A stretch of DNA of 64,000 nucleotides from Narthecium ossifragum (GCA_963920575.1 OY986972.1:8134010-8198009); one strand, 5' to 3'. Numbered from the stretch's first letter, positions 10,691 through 24,950 are shown. Made by a program: numbers and translations. The notes: generated by a model from the letters alone, not told the origin.

Positions 10691-13100
10691 TGTCGCGCCC
10701 GACCCGTGAAAGCCCAACCTGGCCGGGCAACGCGAACCGTAACCTACAAAACGCGGAAAACAAAGCTGACGAGGGTTCCCTCTAACCTATTGGTCTCCCT
10801 AACATTGCACCAAAGCACCCCCAATTAAAAGACAATATAATAATGAAGCCTCGAACCACAGATTTAAAACTCAAAGAGATTTAATATACATAATCCTCGG
10901 AGAGGGGGGAGTTCAAATACAACATTGCTCCCGTAGGAGACTATCTAACATAGGGTAAAAGCAGTAAACGATCACCACCTCTCAAAGTCCACCAGGCGCT
11001 GCCGCACCGCCGACCAACTGCCCAGTAGGGGCCACAGAAGAGGAACTGACGCCTGCACCTGCAAAACGCAGCCCGGGTAGGTGTGAGCACTAAGCTTAGT
11101 AGGGATCTACACTACGACACACAGAAGGAAGAGGGAAACGCAACAGTGTCGCCCTCAAGCCAGACTCGAGTGAGCTACAATGGTCTCATTACCATTCATC
11201 GGTGATCTCTAGGCATATCCAACCACGGTCACCCCAACGGACTGGGCCCATCCTGGATACACCTAGTGTCGCAGGGTTCCAGCTGTGGTCACCCGTTCTT
11301 CACTGGTCCCACACTGATGCCCCTGCTGGCAGGAACGGACACTGCCCAAAGAATAAGACCCGCCACCGGTGGCATCCTCAACACATGACTTGAGGCCGAC
11401 ACGACCTCTAATCATCATCAAGCAACAGGTGTACCAGTCCTCCAAGCCTATCATCGAATCGACTGGACACCACAATTCAAACCGGGTCCAAACAACCCAA
11501 CCCCGGTCCTAGGGCTAAGTCCGAGCTTCCAGCCTCGGGACGGCGACCCAAGGATCACCCACGCCCTAACCAATGCAACTAATGCACAAGTCAACGATGC
11601 ATGCTATGACATACACAAACAGGAGATAGGCATGCAACAGTATGTCAAGGGTAGCATACAAGTCAATCGGATCGCTGCAGCGGTACTACCAACCGCTGCC
11701 AGCCGACCTGCAGCGAGTCCCGGCATTACGACGGTACCGCGACCGTCACCCGCAGACTCCTGCAACGGGAAGCAACCCCGAAAACGATGTTGAACAGTAA
11801 ACAATATAATATTATATTCCGAAATATAATATTATATTCAAACACCCAAAACCTCTACTCAGGGGCTAATTGATCCCGTCGATCCGGCGTCCAACCGACG
11901 TCGGATTCAAGATCCAACTTAGCCACTAGTAGGTGAATATACCAGGATCATTATATCCAAAATTCATAATCATCCAACGGTTGGATTAACGGAAAACACT
12001 AATCAAAAAAACGCTAATCAACTAACTTACCAATTTAATTGCTGCAACGCAGCCCTCCAGCAAACAATTCATAACAAATCGTACATAAATTGAAAAATTA
12101 TGAAATAAGATGACATGGAAATCTAACGAAGAGATCTACAACTATTATGTTTAACAAAAGCCAAGATCATGTACTCGCCGGCCGGAAAACTCGCCGCAAG
12201 CCGTCTGTTTCTCAAGAACAGCAGAAAACCAGAAATCCGAGACTAATCTTGCATAAAACCTACTCAAATCTCAACTGATTAACATGAAACTTAAATCAGT
12301 TATTCTACAAGGCATAAGGAATCCAACAAAACAAGGATCAACAAGATCCAACGGCTAGATCTCAAGAAAACCCGAAATGAACACAGTAGATATAACCCTA
12401 CCTAGCTGCGCTTTCCTCGGCTGATATCCCGCGATTTGATCACCAACAAGCCTCCAAACCACTTCAGGGGTCTTCCTCTTGTTGTCATGAATCCAACGAG
12501 CTAAAGAACACCCAATTTGATGGTCGGAGGAGGGAGAATGGAAGAGATGAAGCTCACCGGCGGAGAAGGGAAGAAACAGAGCACCGCGGGAAAGAAGAGA
12601 AAGAAGGAAGAAGAAGAGAAGAGAAGGAGGAAGAGGAGGGGAAGAAAAGGAGGGGAAAGGAGAGGGGACAGCCGGGAAAGGGGGAGAAAAGTGAGGGGAG
12701 GGGAGGGGAAGTCTTCCCTCTCTGACAGAGGAGAGCGACGGCCAACGGCGACCGTCCTCGCGAAGCAGAAAAAGCCACCGACTCATAAATGATCGATCCT
12801 TCCTCAAGGAAGGATCGATCCTTCATGATGCTCTCACAAGGCTTTCTGGCACGAAGAGGATCGATCCCTTAGCCAGAGAGGATCGATCCCTTGGGTGCTG
12901 AAAGCTAAACTTGGGTAAGAACTCAAGCCCAAGTCCGGATCTTTCGATCCCGGGTCCACCTAGCCATTCTAAACAAACACTAACACATACAAGGCCAGTG
13001 TGTGCACACGCGGGTGTGAAATAAACCAACAAGGCGCAATTTACCAAATTGCCCTTGCGGTCTACAACGAGCCACAGGGGTAGAGGGACAGGTCATCACA
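10691..13100 (-). repeat. 3' LTR of the outer Tekay element
   Basis: 2410 bp from TGTCGCGCCCGACCC to GGTCATCACA on the plus strand. It is collinear with 27965-30355 and 19 bp longer, the difference lying in a duplicated AATATAATATTATATTC segment near 11805-11840. It contains an A/G-rich leader (12530-12720) and a GATCGATCC cluster. Confidence 0.9.
12784..12960 (-). promoter_or_regulatory. GATCGATC palindrome cluster in the Tekay LTR
   Basis: GATCGATCCTTCCTCAAGG is followed by AAGGATCGATCC, forming a longer hairpin (about 12791-12822), then two GAGGATCGATCCC units and a TTTCGATCCC. On the minus strand the cluster lies just upstream of a TATA-like ATTTATGAG (about 12790). The same cluster is in the other LTR at 30045-30215. 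Confidence 0.5.
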
Positions 13101-13173
13101 TCCTAATACCCTTAAAGGAAATCTCGTCCCGAGATTCGATAAGGGTAGGGCTCGGAACAATAAAACAGCTACA

Positions 13174-16100
13174 CTAGAGGACAGGACAAGAAGTACATGG
13201 AGAAGAAAACAACTGCGGAAACTCCTGCCGCATGCGCGCCTCGCGCTCCCAAGTCACCTCCTCGGTGCCTCTGTGCCTCCATAGTTCCTTGACCAAGGGA
13301 ATCGTCTTGCCCCGCAAGACCTGATCCCTCCGGTCAAGTACCTGAACCGGCTGCTCAACAAAACTCGCGTCTGCCTCAAGCTCAATGTCATCCACCCTGA
13401 TGACATGAGACGGGTCTGGGTGATACTTCCTCAGCATCGACACATGGAAAGTCGGATGCACAGCAAACATGTGCTGAGGAAGATCCAGGCAGTAAGCTAC
13501 CTCGACGACCCTCTCTAAGATCTCAAACGGCCCGACAAACCTCGGCGCCAATTTCCCACATCTGCCAAACCTGACAGAACCTCTGTACGGCGACGCTCGC
13601 AAGAACACTCGGTCGCCGACTGCAAACTCCAACGGTCGTCGCCTCTGATCTGCACTAACCTCTCTGACGACTGCCTGACGATGTCTGGACCGGTGAGTGA
13701 AGCCTCTCCAACCTCTGTCCAGCACACTGGGGAACGACACGGCCTACCGTACAACGCCTCGAAAGGTGCTACTCAAAGACTGGACTGGTAGCTGTTGTTG
13801 TAGGCGAACTCCACCAAGGGAACGTGCTCCTCCCAGCTGCCTCCTGAAAGTTGCGCCAGAACCTGCTAGTGAACCTGGGGTCACGGTCTGACACGATAGA
13901 AACTGGAATTCCGTGTCACCTCTCTAACGTACAAGTTGCCCAACCTGTCCGTTGAGTCTGACACCCGCATAGGCAGGAAGTGTGCCGATTTGGTCAATCG
14001 ATCAACGATGACCCAAATCGCGTCATTCCCCCTAGGAGATCTCAGTAGCCCGGTCACGAAGTCCATCGTGATGTGCTCCCACTTCCACTCAGCTAGTGGA
14101 AGCGGCTGAAGTAACCCCGGAGTCCGCTGGTGCTCTGCCTTGACCTTCTAACAGGTAAGGTAGCGCGATACGAACTCTGTCACTGCCCTCTTCATCCCGC
14201 GCCACCTGAACTGTCGCCGAAGATCCTGGTACATCTTGGTGCCGCCGGGATGAACCGCAAAGCGAGAGTGGTGGAACTCTCGTAGGACGTCGTCTCGAAG
14301 AACTGGATCTGCTGGAACTGCTACTCTGCCTCTGAACCGTAGCCCTCCGTCTGGTGATACTGTCCAGTCTCCTTCTGCGCCCTCCGTGCCCGCTGCTGTG
14401 CGTAACTATACGAGCTCTGGGTCACTGTGCTGTGCCTCTAACACTCTGGCTAAGACTGCTGGCATACTCTGCACTGCATAGAGAAAACTGCTGGATCCCC
14501 GATCCTCGAACTCGAGCCCTAACTGGCCCGCCATCTCTAGAGCCTGCCACTGCCGAGCTGACAACCCTGCAACTGCTGCTCTGGTGTCTCTCACCTGTCT
14601 GCTCAGCGCGTCTGCTACGACGTTTGCCTTACCAGGATGGTAATGCAACGCAAAGTCGTAGTCCTCCAGTAGCTCCATCCAGCGTCGCTGCCTCAGGTTG
14701 AGGTCACGTTGGGTGAAAACGTGCCTCAAACTCTTATGGTCCGAGAAGACTGAGAACTTCTCGCCATAGAGATAATGTCGCTAGGTCTTCAGAGCGAAGA
14801 CCACCGCTGCTAGCTCCAAGTCGTGAGTCGGGTAGTTCCTCTCATGGTTCTTCAGCTGACGAGAACCATAGGAAACTACGTGGCCCTCATGCATGAGGAC
14901 ACACCCCAAACCCTCACCGCTGGCGTCGCAGTAAACACTGTAACCAATACCTCGCTCGGGGACGATCAACACCAGCGCACTGGTCAACCTCGTCCTCAGC
15001 TCCACGAAGGCTCGCTCACAAGCATCATCCCACACGAACGGGACGGCCTTCTGTGTCAGTCTGGTCAACGGTCCGGCAACTCTGGAGAAGTTCCGCACGA
15101 ACCGCCTGTAGTAACCCGCCAGGCCTAAGAAACTACGGACCTCAAACACTGTTCTCGGTCTCTGCCACTGTACCACTGCCTCGACCTTGGCCGGGTCAAC
15201 TGAGATCCCTGCTACCGACACCACGTGTCCAAGGAATCCCACCTGTGCAAGCCAGAACTCGCACTTGGAAGCCTTGGCATAAAACCGATGCTCCCTAAGT
15301 AGCTGTAACACTGTCGCCAAGTGTCGCTCGTGCTCTGCCTCTGACTGGGAGTAGATAAGGATGTCGTCGACGAACACCACCACGAACTCGTCTAGGAAAG
15401 GCCGGAAGATCCTCTGCATGAGATCCATGAATGCTGCTGGTGCGTTCGTCAGCCCAAACGGCATCACCACGAACTCGTACAGGCCGTACCGAGTCCGAAA
15501 AGCCATCTTTGGGATGTCGCAATCCCGAACCCTCAACTGGTGGTAGCCGGTGAGGAGGTCGATCTTCGAGAACACTGAAGATCCTCGCAACTGGTCAAAC
15601 AGGTCGTCGATCCTCGGCATCGGATACCTGTTCTTCACCGTCACCCTGTTGAGCCGCATGTAGTCTATGCAAAGTCGAAGGGCACCATCCTTCTTCTTTG
15701 CGAACAACACTGGCGCCCCCCAGGGAGACATGCTGGGACGGATGAAACCTCTGCTGATAAGCTCGTCTAGCTGAGTCCTCAACTCACTCTACTCTGCTGG
15801 TGCCATCCTGAAAGCTGGGAGAGAGATCGGTGCGGTACCTGGTACCAGGTCGATCTCAAAATTGACCTCTCTGGGCGGTGGAAGCCCTGGCAACACCTCG
15901 GGAAACACGTCGGCGTAGTCGCACACGATCCTGGGGAAACTGCTCTGCTGCACTCCCTCTGACCCAAACAGGGACAGGCTGGCCAGCAAGGCTGAAAGCT
16001 CGCTGCCACGCCTCCCCACACCACAAGCAAAGGAATCGGCTGAAAACCGATCCCCCAACAACACAAACTGTGTCCCATCAGGTGTCCAAGCGACCACCCT

Positions 16101-16426
16101 CCGGCGACCACAGTCGATGATAGCTCGGTATGCTGCTAACCAGTCCATACCGAGTATCACATCAAATCCTGTAATGTCTAGCACCCGCAGGTCTAGACAG
16201 ACACGGAGGTCTCCAACCTCCAAAGAACAAGATCGGCATACCCGGTCACCCTGACTGTGCCGCCGATCGGTGAATCTAATGACTGTGCCACCTCTAGCCA
16301 ACTCGTCTCTAATCCTAGCGATGCCACACACATGCTAGCAATATAGGAACGAGACGCCCCAGAATCTATCAGCATATCTATTAAGGACTAGAAAGCTGAA
16401 AGATACCTCTGAGGACGGGTGGCTCA
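13174..16426 (-). pseudogene. Tekay pol (protease, RT, RNase H, integrase, chromodomain), broken
   Basis: Read on the minus strand. The protease active site LIDSGASRSYIA is at about 16375; the protease frame then shifts (16331-15789). The reverse transcriptase is largely open (15782-14781), with the catalytic [10 protein letters not shown] box at about 15360 and an RNase H core starting [10 protein letters not shown]. RNase H continues in another frame (14729-14406, ending [12 protein letters not shown]). The zinc-binding part of integrase is disrupted, and the catalytic core is only partly readable (14066-13881, MDFVTGLLRSPRGNDAIW). The last frame (13740-13174) gives the GPF module and a chromodomain (LDRRDQVLRGKTIPLVKELW). 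Several frameshifts and stops make it inactive. Confidence 0.88.
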
Positions 16427-16432
16427 GCCGCT

Positions 16433-18163
16433 TGATGTCGCTCAAATGTGTCACGCACAGCGGTCGCGGTGCAGTACAGCATAAGAGAGGTCGAATCCCA
16501 CAGAGAGACAAGCAGGAAAGATCCAGAAATACAAATAACAATAAATTGAAAACAATCAAGAGCGTAAAAAGTTAAGAAAATAGATCGGAGATGTAATGGT
16601 AAGATAAAGGTAACGAAAGAAATCAGGATTTGAATGAGGCTAGGCTTCAGGAATCACATCACTCAGATTTAGGTTCTTCTCTTCTCAATGGTTCATATGG
16701 TACTCAGTTAAGGGATTCACATCCCAATCGCCTTAACCGGAAGATATAGAATTATGAATCAGATAAAATATATAAATGTCTCTTCCTACGATTGGTTCTT
16801 CCTTTTTATAGTTCTAACCTCATCCAACCAAACCTAAGAATACGCGATACCGGCTGTCACTACAGGCAACGCGCAGCAAAAGTTCATCGGGACAAAGCCC
16901 TAACTCTAACCGGATCTCTAAGAATACACAATACCAACTCTCACAATCGGCAATGCATAGCAAAGATCTCACGGTATAGAGCCCCAACCTTATCTAACCA
17001 GATCCCTAAGAATATACAATACCAGCTGTCACTACGGGCAATATATAGCAAAGGTCTCACGAGACTCGGTAGGAGTATTGAAGGAGATAACTATGGGATC
17101 ACAATATCATAAAAGAAGCATGACTGGATTTATAATAATGTTTAATCACAAAGCAATCTGTGAAGATCCAATACATAAAGAGAGTTTAACAATAAAGATT
17201 AAAAACATGAACCATCGTTGGAGAAGAAACCCTAATCCTCGCTAGATCATCCGTCCGCCATGCCCGCGGATTACTCGGCCATGGATGGAGATTCCTTCAT
17301 CTTCTTCCCTTGAGAAACACCCAGAAAAGAGCCTCCAAAAACGTCCAAGAAGTCCCCCTTTATTAGCCCTAAGTTTCTTATTTATAGGGTCCAAGAATTA
17401 GTAAACTCGGATTAATCAAAACCGTTGATTTTCGTCACTGGGCAAGTCCGATCGATCCTTCTCAGGATGTTGGATCGATTGGTCTCTTGAGATCTCCAAT
17501 CTTCTAGCTTTGCCCGTGTCCGATCGACGGACGGATCGATCGAACTCTGCTCCTTTAAAAAGCATACGTTCTGTCACCCTTTAATTCCCAAGTCCGATCG
17601 ATCGGATTATGTATGTTGGATCGATTGGTTGAGTAAAAATCCGCTGTTTTTGACTTTTTCCGAGTCCGATCGATCGGACCATTGGTGTCGGATCGATCGG
17701 ACCCTATGGGAGCGAAGGAGGGATCGATCGGATCATATTCAGCCAAATAACGCATGTTCTGTCACGATTTTGTCAGGTCTGATCGATCGGCGGATCGCTC
17801 GGACGTCCAGCTTATTTTCCTTTCTGCCATTCAGACTGCGCATCGGTACTGAAATTGCCGTAACTTCTTTTAGGAAACTCGGAATCACGAACCGTAAAAT
17901 TCCCCAAAATCTAGACTTCAAGAGCTTTCCAACCATATATGGCACATCATCTGATTCTTCATGAGCAGGTACAGATTAATTGTTGAAGTTGATCCATATA
18001 CTCTTTTCAGCTTCTTTTAGCTCCAATTTCCTGCATTTTCCAAACAACCATGTGAAGCAACATATAGATATAAAAATAGTAATAAAGATGCTGATTAAGG
18101 ATAATAATCTAGCAATTGAGATGGTTTTAAGGTTGTTCAGAGTGCACTTTCATGCACTCATCA
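16433..18163 (-). repeat. 3' LTR of the Athila element
   Basis: 1731 bp, collinear with 24974-26704. A TATA box is seen on the minus strand, CCTATAAATAAG (about 17377-17388), with the palindrome cluster upstream of it. Confidence 0.93.
17449..17806 (-). promoter_or_regulatory. CCGATCGATCGG palindrome cluster upstream of the Athila TATA box
   Basis: At least eight GATCGAT-centred motifs, several being the perfect palindrome CCGATCGATCGG, lie within about 360 bp upstream (minus sense) of the TATA box. The cluster is conserved in the other LTR (25988-26343) with few changes. It occupies U3, where enhancers lie. No known factor is assigned. Confidence 0.6.
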
Positions 18164-19405
18164 CACCCCCCAACCAGCTTATTGCTAGTCTCTAGCAATT
18201 CAAAGCGCATAGAATATAATTAAGCACAGTAACGGTTCAAGGATGTAGACAAGCATGATAAAAATTCTACCTTATCAAGTCAATAGTGTTTCATACAGTA
18301 CAGAGCATGAAAACTTCTTATACTCATACACATACTACCAACATATGAAATCAACTTCTACACATCAAAACATGCTAATCACCATCCAGAAGAACACATG
18401 TGACGTGACAAATAAATGTTACGTGCAGAAGCAACTTCTACCCACCATTAGTCCAAACACACTACTATCATCATGACCAATCATCCAACCCTCGCACTTT
18501 AAGTACAGCATGCTCTTTCTCTATTTTTTTCTTTTCAACTATCAGACATTTTGCCTTTTTACGCGAGCACTCTCCGCTTCTTGAGGCGCAGAGACCCGGT
18601 TACTTAGCAAAACACTTAGTAGTTTTTTTTTTTTTTTTTTTTCGCTATAAGTGGTTCTACCTTTTTACGCGAGCTCCCCGCTTCCTGAGGCAAGAACACC
18701 CGGTTACTCAGTAGATCACTTAATAGTTGTTTAGGCACAGCTTTATCAAGCTCCAGAACATTTTCTGTTTTTTTTTTCTGCATGCAATACTCAACACTAG
18801 CTAATGTTGAAATCATGGTCTCGATGGACAATAGCATGCTCATTCCTCTAGTGAGTATAATTACCACTGCACATAAAGTGTTCGTGTGTGGATCACATGA
18901 TGCTATACGTTCAGGTTATCACGCATGCAATCAATGTATTGGTCAATCCATATGAAAGCAACATATAGAATAAGCATAAAAACTTCAGCTCATGTACAAT
19001 TTCTACTAATATAATCAAGTCAACACTGTTAAACTCAATAAGATAGCATGCACAAGGTCATGCATGCCTACACCCCCGAACCTGAAATTCACATTGTCCT
19101 CAATGTGTGCTAATCATGTAAATAAGCAGAAGGGTGTTGGCTGAATTTTCATATATGACAGAAATAAAAATAGGAAATCGAAATAAGAGCGAGGCCACCT
19201 GACAGAATATCGATTATCTCCTCAAGGCTCCTCATGGTGGCCGAATTTCTCATCTCCAGAATAGTGGTCGAATTCCTCAAGCAAGGCAAACGGTGGTCCA
19301 ACATCCTAAGAAATAAGAGAGCAAACAAAAACAAATAAAAACAAAAGCAAACAAACTAAAACAAACTAACCTAATCAAAAAGGGAAATGATAGATAGGAG
19401 AAAGA
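18164..19405 (-). other. Non-coding 3' region of the Athila element
   Basis: There is no reading frame of note. A roughly 70-bp motif with GCGAG...CCGCTTC(T/C)TGAGG...CCCGGTTAC occurs twice (18554-18625 and 18660-18730, period 106 bp) beside a run of 18 T. The tract next to the LTR reads GGTTGGGGGGTG on the minus strand (18164-18175), the likely polypurine primer. In relatives this region may hold an env-like frame; none is visible. Confidence 0.7.
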
Positions 19406-22400
19406 TCATCCCTCGTAGACAGGGTCTACGAGAGAAACGGTGTGCTCCTCAGGGTCCGCTTTCTCTGGAATCTGTTTCAAACGCTGTCCATTAACCGTAA
19501 ACAGCCTCCCATCCTTTGGGTCTTCAACTTCCACAGCCCCATTCTCAAATATTCTGCTAATGGTGAAGGGGCATGTCCAGCGTGATCTCAGCTTCCCAGG
19601 ATGAAGATGCAGTCGTGCTTCATATAGATAAGCTTGTTGTCCGACTTTAAACGTCCTTCGCAGGATCTTCTTGTCATGGTAGGCCTTTGTCTTTGCCTTG
19701 AAGATCCGGGAACTCTCATAAGCATCATTTCTGAGTTCCTCTATCTCAGATAGTTGGAGTTTCCGTTCCTGACCTGCAGCATCCAAAGTAAGATTTAATG
19801 ACATAATAGCCCAATATGTCTTATGTTCTAATTCAACTGGAAGATGACATGGTTTTCCATAAACAAGGCGAAACGGCGACATCCCCAAGGTAGTCTTGTA
19901 GGCAGTGCGATATGCCCACAACACGTCTGATAGCCTCAAGGACCAGTCCTTTCGGTTGGGGCTCACTGTCTTCTCCAGGATTTGCTTTATCTCTCTATTG
20001 GCTAATTCAGCTTTGCCATTCGTCTGTGGATGATAAGCAGTGGAAATCTTATGTGTAACTCCATACCTGCGCATCAAAGCCTCAAAAGAGCGGTTACAAA
20101 AATGGGATCCTTGGTCACTAATAATGACCCTAGGAGTACCAAATCTAGACAAAACATGCTCTTTAAGAAACTTGATGACAGTGGAATGATCATTATTCCT
20201 ACATGCAATAGCCTCCACCCACTTAGACACGTATTCCCCAGCCAACAATATATATAAATAGCCAAAAGAAGAAGGGAAGGGTCCCATAAAGTCTATACCC
20301 CAACAATCAAAAATCTCGACAGCTTGAATTGGGTTCAAAGGCATCATATGTCTCCTAGATAAAGCTCCTAGTGTTAGGCATCTATCACAGGATTTGCAGA
20401 AAATATTAACGTCACGAAACATAGTAGGCCAGTAAAAACCACATTGAAGAATTTTAGCAGCAGTCTTTTTCATCGAAAAATGGCCTCCACATGCATGAGA
20501 GTGACAGAATGTAATGATGCTTTCGATTTCATAATCAGGGACACACCTGCGCATAATCTGGTCAGGACAATACTTAAACAGACAAGGATCATCCCAATAA
20601 AATTTCTTTACCTCAACAAAGAATCTACGCTTATCCTGCGCACTCCAAAATGAAGGGATCTCACCTGTCGCTAAGTAATTAACAATGTGCGCATACCAGG
20701 GCAGTCTTGCAACTGAAAAGAGTTGCTCATCAGGGAAGTCATCCATGATTGGTGGCTCATCTTCCGCTACTTCCACCATCAGCCTTGATAGGTGATCAGC
20801 AACAACGTTCTCCACGCCCTTTTTATCTTTGATGGAGATATCGAATTCCTGTAAGATTAATATCCAACGAATTAGGCGCGCTTTAGCATCCTTCTTGGTG
20901 AGAAGGTACTTAAGTGCGGCATGATCAGTGAAAATAGTAATGGGAGAACCAATCAAATAAGCACGAAACTTGTCTAATGCAAAGACTATAGCCAATAGTT
21001 CTTTCTCAGTGGTAGAATAATTCATCTGTGCATTATTCAAGGTTCGGCTAGCATAATGAATAACATGAGGTTTACCATCTTTTCGCTGTCTTAAAACAGC
21101 TCCCACAGCAAAATCACTTGCATCACACATCAATTCAAAAGGAAGGCTCCAATCGGGTGGTTGCACAATAGGTGCGGAAGTCAATTTATCAATCAAGGCT
21201 TGAAAAGCCTTCTGACAATCAATAGTTCACTCAAAAGGGGTATTCTTTATCAACAAATTACATAAAGGACGAGCAATGGCAGAAAAATTTTGAATGAATC
21301 TCCTGTAAAAACCAGCATGCCCTAGAAAGGATCTAACATCTTTAACGGTCTTTGGCACAGGAAGATTTGAGATGAGATCGATTTTTGATCGATCTACCTC
21401 AATGCCTTTGGAAGAGACAATATGGCCCAACACAATGCCTGAGGGCACCATGAAGTGACACTTTTCCCAATTAAGCACAAGGTTCTTCTCCTCACACCTG
21501 CTCAAGACTCTCTTTAAGTTTTGCAAGCATGCATCAAAAGTATTACCAAATACAGTCAAGTCATCCATATATACCTCCATACATTCCTCGATCATATCAG
21601 CAAACATACTCATCATGCAACGCTGAAAAGTAGCAGGAGCATTACACAATCCAAATGGCATTCTACGGAAAGCATAAGTACCAAAAGGACATGTAAAAGT
21701 AGTTTTTTCCTGATCCTCTAAAGCAATCTCAATCTGATAATATCCAGAATAACCGTCGAGAAAACAATAAAAAGGATGTCCAGCTACTCTCTCTAAAATC
21801 TGATCTAGAAAAGGCAGTGGAAAATGATCCTTACGGGTGGCAGCATTCAATTTTCTATAATCTATGCACATACGCCATCCTGTCACTAATTTAGTGGGGA
21901 CAAAGTCTCCACTTTCATTTTTAACAACAGTGACACAAGATTTTTTAGGCACAACCTGTGTAGGACTTACCCATTTGCTATCAGCAATAGGATAGATAAT
22001 CCCTGCATCTAATAATTTCAACACTTCAGTTTTGACTACCTCTTTCATTGTAGGGTTCAACCTACGCTGAGGATCCCTGCGAGGTACAGCCCCTTGTTCG
22101 AGATTAATCATATGGGAACATATCAAGGGACTAATACCTTTCAGATCTGCTATACTCCATCCAATAGCTGATTTATGCTCATTCAAAATGCTAAGTAATT
22201 GCTCACCTTGCTCTGCAGTTAATGCTGAAGAAATAATCACTGGGTATGTATCACCTGGACCAAGATAGGCGTGCTTTAAACCTTGAGGAAGCGGCTTCAA
22301 GTCCAGCTTGGGCGGCTCTATGGATGATGGTGTTGGTGGCTGTCCTCTTTCTGGCAATTCTTCAAACTTTGGATTCCATGGACCTGCAAAGGAACAATGT

Positions 22401-24856
22401 TCTAAATTTTTACACATACCATCAACATCAACATTTTCATCCAAATCTAATTCAAGAGAATTAATTTCAGATGTAGCAAACTCCTCTGCAGTGAGCAGAT
22501 CAATCTGGTAAGTCTGCTGGCATTCATCATCCTCATCAGGCTGCTTAGCAACATTAAAAACATTGATTTCTAAAGTCATATTCCCAAAAGTTAACTTCAT
22601 TAAGCCATTCCTGCAATTAATTATAGCATTAGCAGTAGCAAGAAACGGTCTACCTAAGATAATGGGAATCCTAGAATAAGCAGTTACTATAGCCTGAGTA
22701 TCCAAGACTAAGAAATCAACAGGACAATAAAATTTATCTATTTGAACAAGCACATCCTCAACTACTCCTCGTGGAGTTTTCGTGGATCTATCTGCCAATT
22801 GCAAGATCACAGATGTCGACTTAATCTGTCCCAAACCAAGTTGCGAATAAACAGAATATGGCATCAAATTAACACTTGCACCAAGATCTAATAAAGCTTG
22901 TCGTACTTCATGCTCTCCAATGATACAAGATACAGTAGGACAGCCAGGATCCTTATATTTAGGAGGAATCCTATGCTGAAGCAATGCACTAACCTGCTCT
23001 GTTAAAAACGCAGTTTTCTTTACATGATGTCGTCTCTTCATAGTGCATAAATCTTTAATCACTTTAGCATATGTAGGAATTTGCTTAATAACATGCAAAA
23101 GAGGAAGGTTTACCTTAACCTGCCGAAGATGCTCCAAAATCTCACTGTTGGGCTCCATAGTAAATTTAGTGGATTTCAATGCATGAGGGAAAGGGACACG
23201 TACCTGAAAGTCACCTGGTGTAGGGCCATCTGAATGATCGGTCTCTACATGGTCTTCCTCAATTCGGTCCTCTTCTTCAATAGCAATAGGAGATTCGGTG
23301 GCCTCTTGGGAAGGGCTTTTTGTTGTCTTCCCGCTTCTTGTAGTTATGGCATTCATCTCCTTCACATTATTTTGCTCAACACTAGATACCTGCGTTTGTT
23401 GAGGTTGAGCTGGGAACTTCCCTCGTTCATGCACGCTCAAAGAGTTGATCAACTTTGTGATCTGGCTCTTGATCTCTTGAATATCCTCCTTCCTTTCCTT
23501 AGATTCCTGCACAATCATAGATTTCAGTTCCTGTAAATTATCATTAAATGTAGGCCTAGGAAAACCAGATGTATTATAAGGAGGGTTAGAAAAAGGCTTC
23601 TTAGGTGGCGGTTGATGATGCTCGTTGCTCTGTGGAGCGTTCGACTTCCAGCTGAAGTTCGGATGCTCTCGCCATCCTGGATTATACGTCTCTGAATAGG
23701 GAGTGTATGGCCTCCTGAATCCGCCTACAGCGTTGCAATGCTCGTCGTACCCACCTCTCATCTCAGCATAGGTGGGGCAATCTTCAGTCTGGTGGTCCAC
23801 GCCTTGGCAGATTGCACACGGCCCAGCCGGCCTTGTAGGTTCATTGTATGGAGAGGTCCGGGCTGCCATCATATCTTTGGTCTTTAATAGCTCCAGCTCC
23901 CTTGTTAGACTCTCCACTTTAGCCTTGAGTGCATCCTCCTCCCGCAGCTGATAAATTCCTCCACCTGGTTGTTGCGGTGGTGGTCTGGCCCTGTTTGTAC
24001 TTTCTGTTGCATTCGGTCCAGTCCATGTATGAGCTTTCTCAGCAAGCTCAGTCAAGTATTCAATTGCTGCATCAGGATCTTTTTGCAAAAATTCACCATT
24101 GCACATCATCTCAACAAATTGACGTTCTCTAACAGTTAAACCATCATAGAAATAACTAACAAGACGCCAACTTTCATATCCATGATGGGGACATAAATTC
24201 AACATGTCTTTAAATCGTTCCCACGCCTGATACAAAGTTTCACTATCCTTCTGTGTGAAGGTCGCAATATGTCTCTTAAGTGCGTTGGTTTTGTGTTGTG
24301 GGAAATACTTGGTGAGAAATATCGGTGTCATTTCAGCCCAAGATCTTATAGATTGTGGCCTCAAGGAATATAACCAACTCTTTGCTCTATCCTTCAGTGA
24401 GAACGGAAAGAACTTAAGTCGGATCATATCAAGTGCACCTGGTTGGCCATGGAAGGTCGCTACTACTTCCTCAAACTCCCTAATATGCACATATGGATTT
24501 TCATTCTCCAACCCATGAAAGGTAGGAAGCAACTGAATCATGCCAGGTTTAAATTCAACATGTGCTGCATTAGGTGGAAACATGATGCATGAAGGTATAG
24601 CAGTGCGTGTTGGATGCAAATATTCTTGCAAACTCCTAGGAGCTTGTTGTTTCTCATGCTCAGCCATAATGAAAGTATGATGTGAAGTTTGTGACTGTGC
24701 GTCAAAGAGATCAGCAATATATGTCTCACTATCAGAAGTTTCAGAATCACTCTCGGGACGTCTAGCAAATCTGCCTAGTTCGTCTCTATACCGAGGCATA
24801 CACCAGCAAACACACGATCCAAAAGATGCAAACCAACTAAAAAAATTCAAAACCAA
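19406..24856 (-). CDS. Athila gag-pol polyprotein, one in-frame stop
   Basis: Codons 24856-21227 and 21196-19406 share one frame, separated only by a TGA (21229-21227) at a place where tryptophan is usual, after NTPFE. The likely start is [11 protein letters not shown] (24799). Gag spans roughly residues 90-290, then a zinc knuckle [14 protein letters not shown], and a protease with [14 protein letters not shown]. The reverse transcriptase has the box [10 protein letters not shown]. RNase H starts [10 protein letters not shown], with TDHAALKYL further on. Integrase shows the C-x2-C of its zinc motif (CKSCDRC) and catalytic residues in [16 protein letters not shown] and [10 protein letters not shown]. 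There is no chromodomain. The encoded activities are reverse transcription and integration of the element; the stop would truncate it before RNase H unless read through. Confidence 0.92.
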
Positions 24857-24950
24857 AATAAAGAAATAAAGACTAAAGAAAATGAACGAAGTTACCGCTT
24901 TCGGTGTCTACAATCACTGTAATCTGATTCTTGCGCTTTTCTGAACCGTC

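Noticed and set aside
12517..12807. Long frames on both strands rich in Lys, Glu and Arg (plus) or Ser, Pro and Phe (minus)
   Set aside because: They come from a GGAAGAA-type purine-rich LTR leader and recur in the other LTR (29610-30062). Low complexity and no domain.
14823..15298. Plus-strand open frames opposite the Tekay reverse transcriptase
   Set aside because: Antisense shadows of a high-GC coding region; the minus frame has clear RT motifs.
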